From: Rhytidiadelphus loreus
Lineage: Eukaryota > Streptophyta > Bryopsida > Hypnales > Hylocomiaceae
Assembly (NCBI GenBank): GCA_947034895.1
Contig: OX344762.1
Coordinates: forward strand, 13,335,501-13,399,500
Reading direction: 5' to 3'
DNA: 64,000 nucleotides
The position numbers and the translations under genes are program-made. The notes under the pieces are model-generated. The model did no database searches. It was given only the letters and a program-made list of their open reading frames with translations, and had not been told where the DNA came from. Of this stretch, positions 1 through 15,387 are shown one piece after another. Position 1 is the first letter of the stretch; every line of letters starts with the position of its first letter.

Positions 1-337
1 AATTAGCTTGGCTGAGTGCTCGCCAAAACAGTAAGTAATCGCCATAAAAAAATTTCTTTTTTCTTTTTTTCTAGCTTTCATTTTTAAGCACTAGTCACAT
101 GCCACATGTGTTTAAGAAAGAATACTAGAACTTGACAATAGCAAGATAGTGACAAAAGCTTAGGTATTTAATTTCCCAAACTAATACTTGGAAGAATAAA
201 GCCCTGGAATTTAATTAAATATCCACAAGAACCTTTCTACATTCTATTTCTTCAAATAGAATGTGTTTGAACAATGGTTTTACATTTTTTTGATTCCCTA
301 TTTTTTTTCTTTAAAGGCTCTACTAGTAAGTAAACTA

Positions 338-361
338 AGGTAAAACAGCCCATTGTGGTCA
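338..361 (+). repeat. Left terminal inverted repeat of the pogo-like element
   Basis: Begins AGGTAAAACAGCCC after a TA and ends in TTGTGGTCA. It is the exact reverse complement of 15,364-15,387; homology stops right after the final A. The outer flanks are also loosely alike (AAACTA beside the TA), so the exact first base is uncertain by a few bases. Confidence 0.8.
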
Positions 362-405
362 TTTCTCCCATTCCGGTCACCTAGGATATGGCCCCAATTC
401 GGTCA
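349..405 (+). promoter_or_regulatory. Three subterminal direct repeats, possible transposase-binding sites
   Basis: Three 13-bp copies follow one another: CCCATTGTGGTCA at 349-361 (inside the TIR), CCCATTCCGGTCA at 367-379 and CCCAATTCGGTCA at 393-405. Each keeps CCCA at the start and GGTCA at the end. I saw no matching series just inside the other TIR. Repeated subterminal motifs are often transposase-binding sites in DNA transposons; that role is inference here. Confidence 0.5.
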
Positions 406-758
406 GAGATAAGTCAGAAAAATAAAGACCATTTATAAGAAAAAATATCCGCCTTCAATAAAGATTCGTTTGTTATACAACTCATTCATGTCTAATGTAG
501 ATTAAAGGTAGACCTAATTAGGAAGGTAAAATGACGGTTTAAGGTTTAAATGAAGGCCATCTACGGCTGTCAGTGTAACCGCATTGGGAATTGGAAAATT
601 ATGATTAGATTCAAAACTGGCGCGTCAAGGTTAAAAAAAACCCGAATTAGAATGCCATTAAGGTTAAGCAGAGCAGTTGCCAAACAATCTTTGCAATTGA
701 ACAGTGAAGAAGTAAACATTTTATTTCAGTGGTGACATTTTTGTGAAGAGACATTACA

Positions 759-3730
759 ATGGCCACATCTAGTAGAGAGGATATGGAGGATTTGTATGAA
801 AGGGCTGATGATGAGGATGAATACTATAGCTCCAACACCAATAGTGGTGGTTCACAAGAAGAAAGTGAGGAAGAGCATCTAAGTGAAGAAGAGGAGTATG
901 AAGAGCTGATGAGTTCAATTTTTGGTATTGCAGATTCAGCTCAAGCATATGATAAGGGAGTTCAAGTTCTTGGTGGAGGTAGATCAAAAATGAAGGAAGA
1001 GTCAACATCTATGCACCAGACTTTAGGAGAAGTCCAACCTCACAACTCACAATCAGTGCCTACAAGCTTCAACAATAGATCTAAACAAGATCAGCAGCCT
1101 TCTTCCATGTTGCAGTCACAACTTGGAGCAGTGAAGCTACGCCAAACTGCAATACAACAACACAGTCAAAAGTTGCAAGAAGCTAGGTATGATGAAGGAC
1201 AAGGTAGGACATTGCCTTGCAATACTAGATCCAAAAGAGGAAAAGAAATACTAGAAGCTAAAGCTTTCTTTGAGGTGTCAACCATTCTAGTGGGCATAAT
1301 ATCTCAAGATTAGATAGCAGTAGCAGTGAGAGGTCTTACAATAGGAGTTGGAGAAGTGAAGACTCCACCAATGATGAATCAAGTGTCCAAAGTGAAGATA
1401 ATAGGAGTAACCTCTGCAAAAAGAAAGAAGATCAAGCAAAGGCTGCCAAGAAAAAGAGGACTACTTCACCCAAGAAAAAGAAACAAGGCAAGAGGAAAAT
1501 ACCATCATTCCCAGAGGTATTGGGCAGCAGTGGCAATGAAGAAGAAGGGCAGCATAAGAAGGGTAAACTCATCTTGGAGACTGAAGAAGCAATTGACAAG
1601 TCATTTTGGAGCAAAGGAGAGGGAGCCAACATAGGTCATCCTACACACAACACAAGGCACACATCAAGGCCAAAAGAGGTAATCAAACCATCTTCTCTTG
1701 AGAGACCTTTGGTAGATGTTATACAAAAGATCTCTATACCTAAGAAGAAAAATGCCTCTACAACTAGAAAGACATCTTGGACAGATGAAGCCCTCCAACT
1801 AGCAATCCAAGCATTAGAAGAGGGTCACAAAATCCAACAAGTTAGTGACTTCTACAAAATACCTAGAACAAGCTTAGTAGATCATCTGGATGGAAAGAGA
1901 ACATCAAGAAAAAGAGGAAGACAAGGAACCCTCACCAAACATGAAGAGGCAGCCTTATTAGATTATTTGGATAACATGTTAGCTTGGGGTCTTCCTCTAA
2001 CTACCAAAGATCTCAAAGAGAAAGTGGCTGAGATGGTTCAAGGGAGACCAAATCCATTTACTAATGGTATACCTGGAGATAGTTGGCTGAAGTGGTTCAA
2101 AAAAAGGAATCCCCAATACACTCTTAGAGTTGCACAAGGCTTGGAGGTGAACAGAGCACAAGGATTGTGCCCATCCCATGTGAGAACTTTTTATGAGAAT
2201 TTAGCAAGTATGTATTCAAAGCATACCTACTCTGCAGATCAGATTTGGAATGCAGATGAGAGTGGTGCTCAAGCTGGAAAAGGAGGAGCTAGAGTCCTTG
2301 CAAGAAAAGGAACAAAAACAATTCATTCATTAGTGGCCAGTCAAAGAGAGTCTATAACAGTTCTATCAGCCATAAATGCAGGAGGAGAAACAATACCCAA
2401 TTTCTACATCTTTAAAGGATTGCATAGGATGAGAGATTATGTTAGCCTATGTGAAAAGGATGCTACCATGGCCATGCAACCTAATGCATGGATGACATCC
2501 TTTCTTTTCTCTAAGTGGATGGATCATTTTCTTGCTAATGTAGAAAAAAGAGGAAATATCAACCCAACTCAAAGGCATTTGATGGTGTTAGATGGACACA
2601 ACTCCCATGTTACCTTAGAGGTCATACAAAAGGCAGAGGCAGCTGGATTAGATCTGATTTATTTACCTTCACACACTAGCCATGCTCTTCAACCACTTGA
2701 TGTTTCTGTTTTCAAGCCCTTCAAGACAGCCTTTAAAGCCTACAGAGACATCTAGAATATGCAAAACAGGGGACAACATGTGAGAAAAGAAGATTTGGCC
2801 CAATGGGTTAGTCTAGGTCTTCAAAAAGCAATGACAACATCCAACATCAAGTCTGGTTTTGCAGCCACTGGAATTTGGCCACTAGATCCATCTAGAATAA
2901 ACAAGAAGATGGGACCAAATGAAGGATTTGTGGACAAACCTCTAGATGTGCAAATCCAAGAAATCATGGATGAAGATGTACCTAACACACAAGAAAATGT
3001 GATTCATTACTTTGTAGACTTTGAAGATGATTGAAGTGTATGTTCAACAAGAGGCTTCTATAGATGCTAGTGAAGGACATTTCTCTAGATTTCTAAGGCT
3101 GCCTCAAAAGGTGATGAAGACAAGAAGAAATTCTAGTGAAGCTAGAATTGATTATTCTACATCCCATATCTTGACAAGCACCCAACATGTAGAGACTGTG
3201 GCAGCTGCAGCAGAGAAGAAAAACAAGGCATTAGAGGAAACTCAAAGAAAGAGAAGAGGACACAAGAAAAAGTGCAGTTGGAGGCTTCTAAGTTAAAGAG
3301 GAAGGAGGAAAGAGCTGCAGCCAAGACATTTAAAGACAAATGGTCAAACAAGGCAGTAAAGGAGGTAGGAGAGAAGCTACACAAGAGCATAAAGGAACAT
3401 GTTGTTGTAAGTGCACATGTGGCTCCCTATTGTGGTTATCAACCTCAAGAATGTAAGTCTAATCAACAAATAGCTATTGCAAGACTCAAAGCAAAAAGGA
3501 GATTAAAAGCATATGGTACTCCTCTTCCAATCTTTCCTCCAATGCAACATCTACCTTGGACCTATGGAACTTGGATATGGCCAAACACAAGAATAGGAAC
3601 TTACCTTACAAGGGGGACAGCCATTCAACTTCCATGCTCAGAGCAAGCAAGCTACAGCAATGAGAACATCAATGTTCAAGCTCCAAGAACAAATCCAGCA
3701 GTACCCTTGATGCAAGGAGTCCTACATTAG
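759..3730 (+). pseudogene. pogo/Tigger-like DDE transposase, broken (left arm)
   Basis: Transposase of the surrounding element. An acidic N-terminal segment (759-~1,270; Glu/Asp/Ser-rich, starts MATSSREDMEDLYERAD) is followed by a basic Lys-rich linker. A Psq-type HTH starts near SWTDEALQLAI, then come a CENP-B-type HTH and a DDE_1 domain. Within the open frame read from a TTG at 1,520, the catalytic residues are D246 (NADESG), D358 (LDGHNSH) and D394 (QPLDVSVFKPF), giving DD35D spacing as in pogo elements. The C-terminal part is Lys/Glu-rich. Damage: a frame change between about 1,270 and 1,313, an in-frame TAG at 2,753-2,755 with the frame continuing open behind it, a frame change near 3,020-3,034 and another near 3,270. 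Short introns could explain some of the frame changes, but I found no intron in the correct phase for the first. The same lesions occur in the right-arm copy. Confidence 0.85.
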
Positions 3731-3991
3731 CATGTAGTAGAAGAGGGGCCTAGACAGACAAACCAATCAGGTTAGGTTGACAATATACTTTAACAAAGGA
3801 CAATTTTCTCTAGTGTCTTGATGTGTTATGTAAACATTTTATTTTAGAGTGTGTAAGTAAATGTTTAATATGAAATCTCCATACTACAGACAGTATGAAA
3901 ATCACAAGTTTTATTTTTGCTCACTCTGAAATACTTCTGAATGCCATCAATTTCTAGGTTGCTGTAGGGAAAGGCAGATGGTTCATATGAA

Positions 3992-4688
3992 AGTCAATAT
4001 GCAGTTAGTCCAGATGAGTAGGAACCTAGGCCAACAAACTTGTACACAACACCAAAAAGTTTAATAATTGCCATTTTAACAACAATAACACTAGACAAAA
4101 GTTCATGAGGTCCTCCAATAAATAACAATAAAACATTAGGACGATAAATGTTTGTTTGAGCACATATCAAGACAAGCAACTAAAACAACCTAAAACAGAA
4201 TATGCCCTATTCCAAAGTCATGCAACTCAATAATCATCCAACTCAGACCTTCACTAATAAGTTTAGGGTCCTTGTGGTCTTTCATTATCTTGAAAAGTTG
4301 CATCCTGTGTGCCATCAAAACAGTCAAGAAGAGTTAGTCTATCTTAATTTGGGAGACATGACAGAAGCATTGAAAGAATAAATAACATTTTAAGCTAGAA
4401 AATAGTCCAACTACCACAAAAACGTAGTAAGACATTTTGTTGCCTGAATCCTTGTTTTGGTACCACACTTTCTCAAGAATTCCTGTGAGAAACTAATCTA
4501 CTACATTGGAAGATATGACAGTAAAATGAAGATTGCTGACCATTAGCACTTATAATAAGAAGGATGTTTGTAAAAATAAAATCAAAGTTCCAAAAACCAC
4601 ATGCCAAAAAGAACCTACCTGTATGGCACAAAACGACACACTTCTTGATAGCTTTTTGTTGTACAACTTTCATAGCTTGCTTTTGTAC
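3992..4688 (-). pseudogene. MOR1/XMAP215 mid-region fragment (left arm)
   Basis: Mirror of 45,744-46,440; see that entry for the exons. It lies tail to tail with the transposase pseudogene, 260 bp beyond its stop. Only three exon-like blocks of MOR1 remain, so it cannot encode a functional microtubule polymerase. Confidence 0.75.
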
Positions 4689-4994
4689 CTGACCATTTGA
4701 TTGAGATGTAAGAAGTCAAATATATCTGCAAGATAGTTGCTTCGGAGATCTGAATTAGACAACAGAAGTGACATCAACCAAATAATAGTGCAAACAAAAT
4801 ACTGAGCATACTCAAAAATTGATTCTTCAATTGCAAGCCTTTACAGGAACCAGGGATCTGTCAGAAATCCACTCAATTAGCTTTAAAAAAGACAATGTAA
4901 TACCATTAATTAGACCAAAAAATTGCACTGGGCTTTACAAAGAATCTCCTGCAACCAGAGAGTCTGTTAAAATCTTAAGTGCAAACATTGGACA

Positions 4995-5083
4995 GAGTCA
5001 AAATGAAAATGAGATAAATCCACTTCATCCTTTTCACTGAACAGCTCCATTGCACCATACCGCAAGATATCATCCAACTCTTC
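4995..5083 (-). pseudogene. PICKLE/CHD3 post-helicase exon fragment (left arm)
   Basis: Mirror of 45,349-45,437. It belongs with the helicase exons at 9,472-12,761 but is separated from them by the LTR-type insertion at 5,258-9,322. Confidence 0.65.
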
Positions 5084-6518
5084 TTACATGACACATTACA
5101 ATAAAAAATCTCAAATCAACTATAAATCTGGGGTTACACATTACACTCTTTATAATGACCTCTACATACCAAACTCTGCAGATACAAAGATCTAAAAAAG
5201 TAACATCTTACGTCACAACTTCTAAATTACTTGCAAGAACCAAACCATAGAGCAAGATGTGAGCCCCAAATTCGTCACTTGGGACTCATTGTTTTCTTTT
5301 TTTTAGTTTATTACAAATTAAGGCATAAAGTACTACAAAAAGCCCAAAAAAGAGTGTAGAACCAAAATAGGTATGTCACGTACCAGTATAGCATTTGGTC
5401 ATAAATAGCCTTTTATCCATAGATTACCCATAAAACCCACTTGTATATAGGTTAGAACCCGTAATTAGTGGGAAACAATAGGGCTACTGGGAACTTACCC
5501 AAAATAGCCCAAACCTAGTGCATGTGACCATGATAGGCTAAATTAGTCTTAGGAGAGTTAGGGGGGTCCCCACGTAAATCTCCAAAGATAGGTTCTAGTT
5601 TCCCCATTCCACCAACGAAACATTAGGAATCCAAATTGTTAGCTTGCAGGTGTTACTTGTCCCAGACAGGCCGCATGGAGGAATCCACAGCCGCCGGATA
5701 GTGTTCTCGGATCTGGAACATGTCGGGACATCCACGGCAAAACCCATTTGCCAAGATTCCCTCACATGTGAAAGATTCCCTGACTGCCGGTGATTCAACC
5801 GAAGTCAGTTTTCACCTCGCCACCAACTGTGTGCCAGCATAGCCTAAGACTTGGCACGTGGCTTGGGGGACTCCATGAGAGGTTCCCCAAAAAGTCTCGG
5901 TTTTTTCTGATCTCCAAAGGATCTTTTTCCGAGCGGTCAACCGTCAAAGGCCACGTTGGGAAATTCATGGAAAATACCCAGGCCGCGGTAAAATCTCACT
6001 AAAAATTAGACTAGCATCTTTTATGTTAATAACGCGCCCCGAAAAATTTCATGGTGTTCCAATAGCGGGAAGTAGCCGAAACTGACAACATCCCCCCAAT
6101 TAATAATTACGGCAAGATCTGTGCGGGGTTGACCGGCGTCCCGGGAGCGTACGAAGTTGGAACGAAGACATCAAGGAGCCTTTTCTTACTCCCTAGAGCC
6201 TCCCCAACAACCCTAGCTAGTTACCCAAGCCAAAAGAGGTAAACCCCAAAAGTTAGGTTTTTACCCTTTTAATTGGCTCTAGTTAGCACTAGTTTCCGAT
6301 GGGTTTTTTGTGATAGAAATAGGGGTAAGAGGGTCCTTTAGGCTAAAAATGGCATTCTGAAGCCATTGGCGCAATCCATTTGCAATTCTGAGCTAAACTC
6401 CGAAAGTTAGAGGCTAGGACCAGTGTAAAACCCAAAATTAGGTGAAAATCTCAAACTTGGATGAAAATCCGGATGGATGAGGTTACTCGTCGAGGGGGGG
6501 AGTGGGCCCTTGGAAACC

Positions 6519-6525
6519 TATAAAA
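6519..6525 (+). promoter_or_regulatory. TATA box of the LTR-type insertion
   Basis: TATAAAA followed by a G-run and then a pyrimidine-rich stretch (CCCTTCTCTCTCCC), the usual look of an LTR promoter. It lies about 1.26 kb into the element. The mirror site is 43,907-43,913. Confidence 0.55.
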
Positions 6526-7310
6526 GGGGGCCCTTCTCTCTCCCAAAACACCCCCAATACTTGTTTTGGGTCCGTGGGTCCAAGTTATCTTGGAATTTTT
6601 GGCGTTTCAAGCCAAGAAACCTCTACGGTGTTTTCGGAGCACTTTTGGCTCCCCTTGTTGTTCTGTTTCAAGCTCTTTGAAGGTCCTTTGAGGTCTTTCC
6701 ATCTTACCTTGTACTTGTTGCGAGTCAAGAGGGTTTCATTTGCTTTTTGTGCATCTTGTACTAATCCTAAAGTTACCCCCCACCGTACCTTGGCGATGCC
6801 GCTTTGGGGGGCCTTTAGTGTGTAAAGTGTTGTCTGGTTTATGCTTACTTTGTGGGTACGGTTGCCTCGTGTGTACACCCTGACCATAGTCACCCCTTCC
6901 GTGTTGTTTGTGTGTGGACCCCACCGCCCGTGAGGCGGCGAAGCTTTGAACTTACAACTTACCCCAGTCTTAGAGTGTGTGTCAAAATAGGCCCAGACGG
7001 TAGAGCTTTGAACTTAGGGACATTGCAAGTCTTAGAGTTGGTGTCAAAACCAACCTTACGGTGAAGCTTTGAACTCCTACGTATTTTAGTTCCAAAGTTT
7101 AGTTCCCAAGACCTTCCTGGGAAAGCCCAAAGTTTAGCCCCCAAGACAAGTGTGTTTATTTTCCTTTTTTTTAGTGGTTGACAGGCCCCCGGGCCCAGTT
7201 AGAAGTAGGGAGGTCTTTTCCCTTTGCTTTGACAACAAAAATCCCGTTCTTTTTAGGAAAGAAAATCTAGTCCTGGGGAAGACCACCCCCAAGAAACAAA
7301 GTCAGCCAGC

Positions 7311-7575
7311 CCTTAAAACACCAGCCAGCCTTAAACACCAACCAGCCCCCTCAAACACCAGCCAGCCCCCTTAACACCAGCCAGCACCCTCAAACACCAG
7401 CCAGCCCCCGTAACACCAGCCAGCCAGGGTCGCCGGGTACTGAGGAGTCGGGACTGGGGCGTCGGTACTGGGTCGCCGGGTACTGGGGAGTCGGGACTGG
7501 GTTCGCCGGGTACTGGGGAGTCGGGACTGGGGCGCCGGGTACTGGGGAGTCAGGACTGGGGGGTCGCTGTGGGAG
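7311..7575. repeat. GC-rich minisatellite, left arm
   Basis: Two adjoining arrays. About 7,311-7,428 repeats AACACCAGCCAGCCCCC-like units. About 7,428-7,575 repeats units of the form GGGTACTGGGGAGTCGGGACT. The second array is 14 bp shorter than in the right arm. Three base differences between arms fall here or just beside it (7,275, 7,363 and 7,443). Confidence 0.85.
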
Positions 7576-8579
7576 GGGAGGTCGCTGTGGGAGAGGGGGG
7601 GGGTCCAGGGAGTCCAAGGCTTGGGGAAAGGGGTAGCCCAAAACAAAACCCAGCCCATAACCGCAATTAGGGGGGGAGGAAATGACTAAAAGTTGGGATT
7701 ATGAGAGACTTAGAAGGAAGCTAAGGCCCTTAAGGTCAACGAGGAAAATGGGAAGGAAGGAATAGAGGCGACATCTCCACGGCCACACCTGCAAAACACG
7801 CACCCCTCACTCTCTCATCACCACCAAACGACAAGACAAGAATGGTGGGACCGAGATTAGGAAGAGAGGTTGAAATAGGAGTGAGAAGGAGAGAGACGAT
7901 CCATAGTCACTTCGATTAGAGTGCACGGGAATCCCCAAAGCTTTCCACGGCCATTAGAAGGGAGATTAGAATGACGCAAAGATGACAACGTAAGAGGGGG
8001 GGTGAGTTTGCAAGGAGTTAGCGTCATAGCGTAAGACCCCCATTAAGGAGTTGGTGGGAATAGTAACAAGGCAAAAGACAAGGGGGAGATAAGGAGAGGA
8101 GAGAATGCCGTAGGGTACTAGAGTGTAATATTTTCCACAACTAAGCCGTAGGCATTTGACCACTTCAAAATACGTGTCCACTATGGAATACGAGCACGCG
8201 GCTGGAGGTATGGAGGAAAATGCCGCACATGCTCACGACGATCAGGTGAGTCAGTAAACTGATCCCCAGTGTTATTTCCCTTCTAATTTGCGCTAAACTC
8301 TGTTAGGTACTGATTAATTTTGATTAGCAAATAGGAATTAGGGGGGGGGCCTTAAGTTTAGACATAGAAGTTATCGATAGGACTAGAAGTATCCAAACCC
8401 ATCTCATACATAGAAGTTGACCATAAGAGCAACCAAATTAGACGAAGGTAGGATAGGACTAGGAATTAGTAACCGTGAAGGTTAGAACTCAACCAAGAAG
8501 TGAACATTAGATCAGGACAAAATAATCCAATCAGGAGTTAGGATTAAATTAGCAAATCGGACATTGCCTTAGGTAATAC

Positions 8580-8985
8580 AAAAATTAAATTAGAAGATTA
8601 AATTAGGAGATAAATTAGATAAAAGATAAATTAAATTAGAAGATTAAATTAGGAGATAAATTAGATAAATTAAATTAGAAGATTAAATTAGAGAAAAGAT
8701 AAATTAAATTAGAAGATTAAATTAGGAAAAAAGATAAATTAAATTAGAAGATTAAATTAGAGAAAAGATAAATTAAATTAGAAGATTAAATTAGGAAAGA
8801 AGATAAATTAAATTAGGAGATAAATTAGGAAGATAAATTAGATAAATTAAATTAGAAGATTAAATTAGAGAAAAGATAAATTAAATTAGAAGATTAAATT
8901 AGGAAAAAAGATAAATTAAATTAAGAAATTAAATTAGGAAAAAAGGATAAATTAAATTAGGGAAAAAGATAACTTAGATTAGGAA
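8580..8985. repeat. AT-rich minisatellite, left arm
   Basis: About a dozen variable units of roughly 25-35 bp built from ATAAATTAAATTAGAAGATT and TAAATTAGGAAAAAAG. The array sits in the second half of the LTR-type insertion and contains no reading frame. Confidence 0.9.
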
Positions 8986-9471
8986 AAAACCCAATCAACT
9001 CAGGAAACCATGGAAGGGACTTAGGTAATCCCTCCACAGTCTTAGGAAAGGTCAATTAGCCTCAGATTCCCATAGATTAGGATAGATTCGGTGGTAGTTC
9101 GCATAGGCTGCCGTTAGGGGACGGTTAGCCCGAACTATTCCCTCGCCAATTGGGGGCAACTCCATTGTCACCTGCGGAAACTAGGAACTTAGTAAAGAAG
9201 ATCCATTGCTTGGAAGGCACAATGGACCGACGCTTAGTCACCTGTTAGGTTAGAATTTAGTTAACCCCTAGAACCTGGTTGTGTCCGATTAATTACCAAG
9301 GGTGGGTAATTAAGCGCCTACACAAGACCACAAACATTATTAGTTTATTACTAAAAGTAGGTCCCAATAGAATAAACAGAAAAGTTTCATCATTCAGTGT
9401 CATTTAAAGCCCTGGATCTCAAAACTCTAGACCTATCATCAGTATGTACACTTGTTGATTGATCTGTCTAT

Positions 9472-12834
<3,363 letters not shown>

Positions 12835-12935
12835 CTATTCATACCCACTGATGTACTAAGAAAATAAGTTAATGCATAACAGAGTCTTAATTCTACTAAA
12901 TGATGAAGAGCTCAATGTTTCGAATATGTGCTTAC

Positions 12936-13674
12936 AAATAAGAGTAACAAATGAGAGAGCTTTGCTTTCACATCCTTCTCCATTGCGTCCTGTATCACGA
13001 TGGAAATGCCAAATACTTCACTCCAATGATAGAGACTTGGTTTTCCTTGCAAAGTACATAAAACATGTTTCAATTTGCAGGCTTGCTGAAACTTGAAGGC
13101 ATTAGAAATATGTAAAACCAGTAGGATCCCATTCTCAACCCAGAGAAGAAACACGGCCTGAGACTTTCTGAGGTTTATTGGCCGAGCTCAACCCAGAGAA
13201 GAAACACGACCTGGGACTTTCTGAGGTTTATTGGCCGACCTGTCATACCAACCTATCATGTATTTTTTTCACATATCTGCAAGAACCACAATATTAGATG
13301 ACTGCTTGGTTGCTGGTAAAAGAATGGCAGCCTGCAGCAGGCAAGGAAAAGAATTTAACCACCATGAAACTTACCAAAAATACAAAATTGAATAGGCCAG
13401 TCATAATATTCTACCCGTCCCCCAGAGAAACTCCTCTAGGCTACTTAAGAGCTAAATATCTATTGAACAAGCTACACGACTTTGGTATCATATTATCACA
13501 AAAATGGACCGTGTTCTAGTCATCCATATTCTACTGAACAAACTACAAAAAGAATAGAAACATGTACATGTTGGCTTCCGTATCAGCTACACGTAAGTAT
13601 GCTATGAGTGCATCTAAAGCCTTCTCTTGACAAGGTGCATTTGAATCAGCCACTGCTTTCTTGAACAGAGGACC
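12936..13674 (-). pseudogene. MOR1/XMAP215 TOG1 fragment (left arm)
   Basis: Mirror of 36,744-37,482. Exon-like blocks are 13,568-13,674 and 12,936-13,239; the second contains the 53-bp tandem duplication at 13,133-13,238. Confidence 0.82.
13133..13238. repeat. 53-bp tandem duplication in the MOR1-like exon (left arm)
   Basis: Two 53-bp units differing at two positions. Mirror of 37,180-37,285. Confidence 0.85.
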
Positions 13675-13877
13675 TGCGCCATTCAAAATATTGCGGTAAA
13701 TTGACGATCAAGAGATGAAACGCTTATGAAAGACTGACGATTCTCTAAAGATTTGGGTTGAATCTGAGGACGAACAGTAACAACACACAAGACAAATTCG
13801 AAGAGTAAGTAGCACTATCATCAAATTGCACTCAAGGATGAATTGATTCCCTATCATCAACATAACATCTAAGGATC

Positions 13878-14529
13878 AGATTTCCCTCCACATTCGTGGG
13901 CCAAAAGGGATGAACTGAACAGAGGAGGGAAGCTGGGACATGCTGCACAACGTCTCCAAAATATGGCCAGCAGTAGTAAGCATTGTGAGCAACTTGACCT
14001 GCATCTGCGCCAGACCTAATGAAATGGCATAAACAAATTAAATTAGATTCCAGGACCACACATATGAATTGACAGTCTGTAAACTTAAAAATACATGTAT
14101 ACTGATGTTATTAGGAGAGGATCAAGTGGGCTGAAACATCGATTCACAAATTAATTGCCACTTACCTTGCAGTGACGGTTTTAGCCACATAGTAGCGACC
14201 AGACCGTGCAACATCAACGGCTTTCTCCTGCGCCATAGCTTGCACTCTCCCTACGATAATTGCAGGGTTTCATCAGAAGATAAATCGTTAGTCTTTCACC
14301 AGATGATAATAAAGAAGACCTCTTTCAGTAAATATTCAATATAACAGCCGCCATAAACAGTATATCAAGACGTGTGATATGCTTCTGCTTAGAAAAAGAC
14401 ACAGTTAACACTCAATACCACAATATTCCTTACCCTTTCTAGCTCAAGTAATCTGCGCGTTGAAAGTGCCTCCAGCAAGTCGTCTTGAGAACAGCTCCAC
14501 AGGGCCGGGTACTCCCCAAACAATGAAAC
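13878..14529 (-). pseudogene. Unidentified captured exons (left arm)
   Basis: Mirror of 35,889-36,540. Exon-like blocks with splice-site signals lie between the telo-box leader and the MOR1 TOG1 block. I do not recognise the source gene. Confidence 0.4.
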
Positions 14530-14745
14530 CTGCATTCGTGATGTAATGAGATGTAGACTACGAAGAATCCCAGTACTATAGAAACGGACGAGCTAAGTAA
14601 ATAATTCTCAAGAGTTTTCTAGTACTATAGCCGGTTGAATTTGTGAATGCAAAACGTAAGAGAACTCAAGTACTATTTCCTTTTCGAACCTCACTAGCTC
14701 TCACAAAATCACCAAAGGCTGATAAAACACGTCCTGATAGAGGTC

Positions 14746-14835
14746 AACCCTAAACCTCTCTTCACTTCCCTCTCTCGATTACGCGTTAGTGCAATCTCAC
14801 CCTAGCGGTGAGCAGAAGAGAACAGTAAACCCTAA
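14746..14835 (-). promoter_or_regulatory. Telo-box pair in the captured leader (left arm)
   Basis: AACCCTAAACC at 14,746-14,756 and AAACCCTAA at 14,827-14,835. Such telo-boxes occur near the transcription starts of plant growth and translation genes. They sit about 220-300 bp upstream (on the minus strand) of the first captured exon-like block, so part of a host promoter or 5' leader may have been captured as well. Confidence 0.5.
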
Positions 14836-15363
14836 GTCCAGATCTGGATCCCTTCAACGAAGTGCAACACCAAAGGCGTCAAGCTTCCCACGCGGTCCCA
14901 GGTTGTCATGTGGTGCGAGAGCCGTTAAGTTGTCAGATTTTAACATCAAATCTCTTAAAACGGTATTAGGAATAGTTATGATTTATTTAGAAGTCATTAG
15001 GGCCAGGATATGTAGGTCAGGTGGGTGAAATAGGATTATTTGTTGTCCATTATGGGCCCCAATTCAAACTTAGAACCGCCTAAATTGGGGGGCATTGGGC
15101 ATTGTCTTATTTCTCATTGGATACCAATTTCAGTGGTACTAGGAAGGTCCACTGACTGTAGTAAGCATGTGTCTGACGCTTTTGACCCCACCTACTGACT
15201 GTCTTTGATGGATGACGGCTGACTGCTTGCAAAATTTATATCAAATTTTTGGCAGGTGCAAACTTCTCAATTTCACTTGCTATCTCTTATTTCTAAGTTC
15301 AACTATCTTAGAAAAATATTGGTAGAATTTACAAACCCTTTTGACATGGTAGATCAACAATTC

Positions 15364-15387
15364 TGACCACAATGGGCTGTTTTACCT
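15364..15387 (-). repeat. Right terminal inverted repeat of the pogo-like element (left arm)
   Basis: Reads TGACCACAATGGGC...TTTTACCT, the reverse complement of the repeat at 338-361, followed by TA at 15,388-15,389. Confidence 0.8.

Larger units (their letters stand above)
5258..9322. mobile_element. 4.07-kb LTR-type insertion (solo LTR or LARD) nested in the PICKLE fragment
   Basis: Starts TGTGAGCCCC and ends GCGCCTACA, the TG...CA form of LTRs. It is flanked on both sides by the 5-bp direct repeat CAAGA (5,253-5,257 and 9,323-9,327). Removing it rejoins the interrupted PICKLE intron. It is less AT-rich than its surroundings in its first half, has a TATA box at 6,519-6,525, a GC-rich minisatellite at about 7.3-7.6 kb and an AT-rich one at about 8.58-8.98 kb. 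It has no long protein frame, and I see no second internal copy of its start. That suggests a single very long LTR left by recombination, or a non-autonomous retrotransposon. The transcription direction implied by the TATA box is plus. Confidence 0.7.

Noticed and set aside
1204..1290. Intron AAG|GTAGGA...TTCTAG joining the first two transposase frames
   Set aside because: The splice signals look plausible, but the phase does not lead into the frame that encodes the linker and catalytic domain; a frameshift is as likely.
8580..8985. CRISPR-like array
   Set aside because: Units are variable, contiguous and AT-only, without unique spacers, and the host is eukaryotic. It is a minisatellite.
14746..14835. 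Interstitial telomere repeats
   Set aside because: Only two single CCCTAAA-type motifs 70 bp apart, which fit promoter telo-boxes better than a telomeric array.
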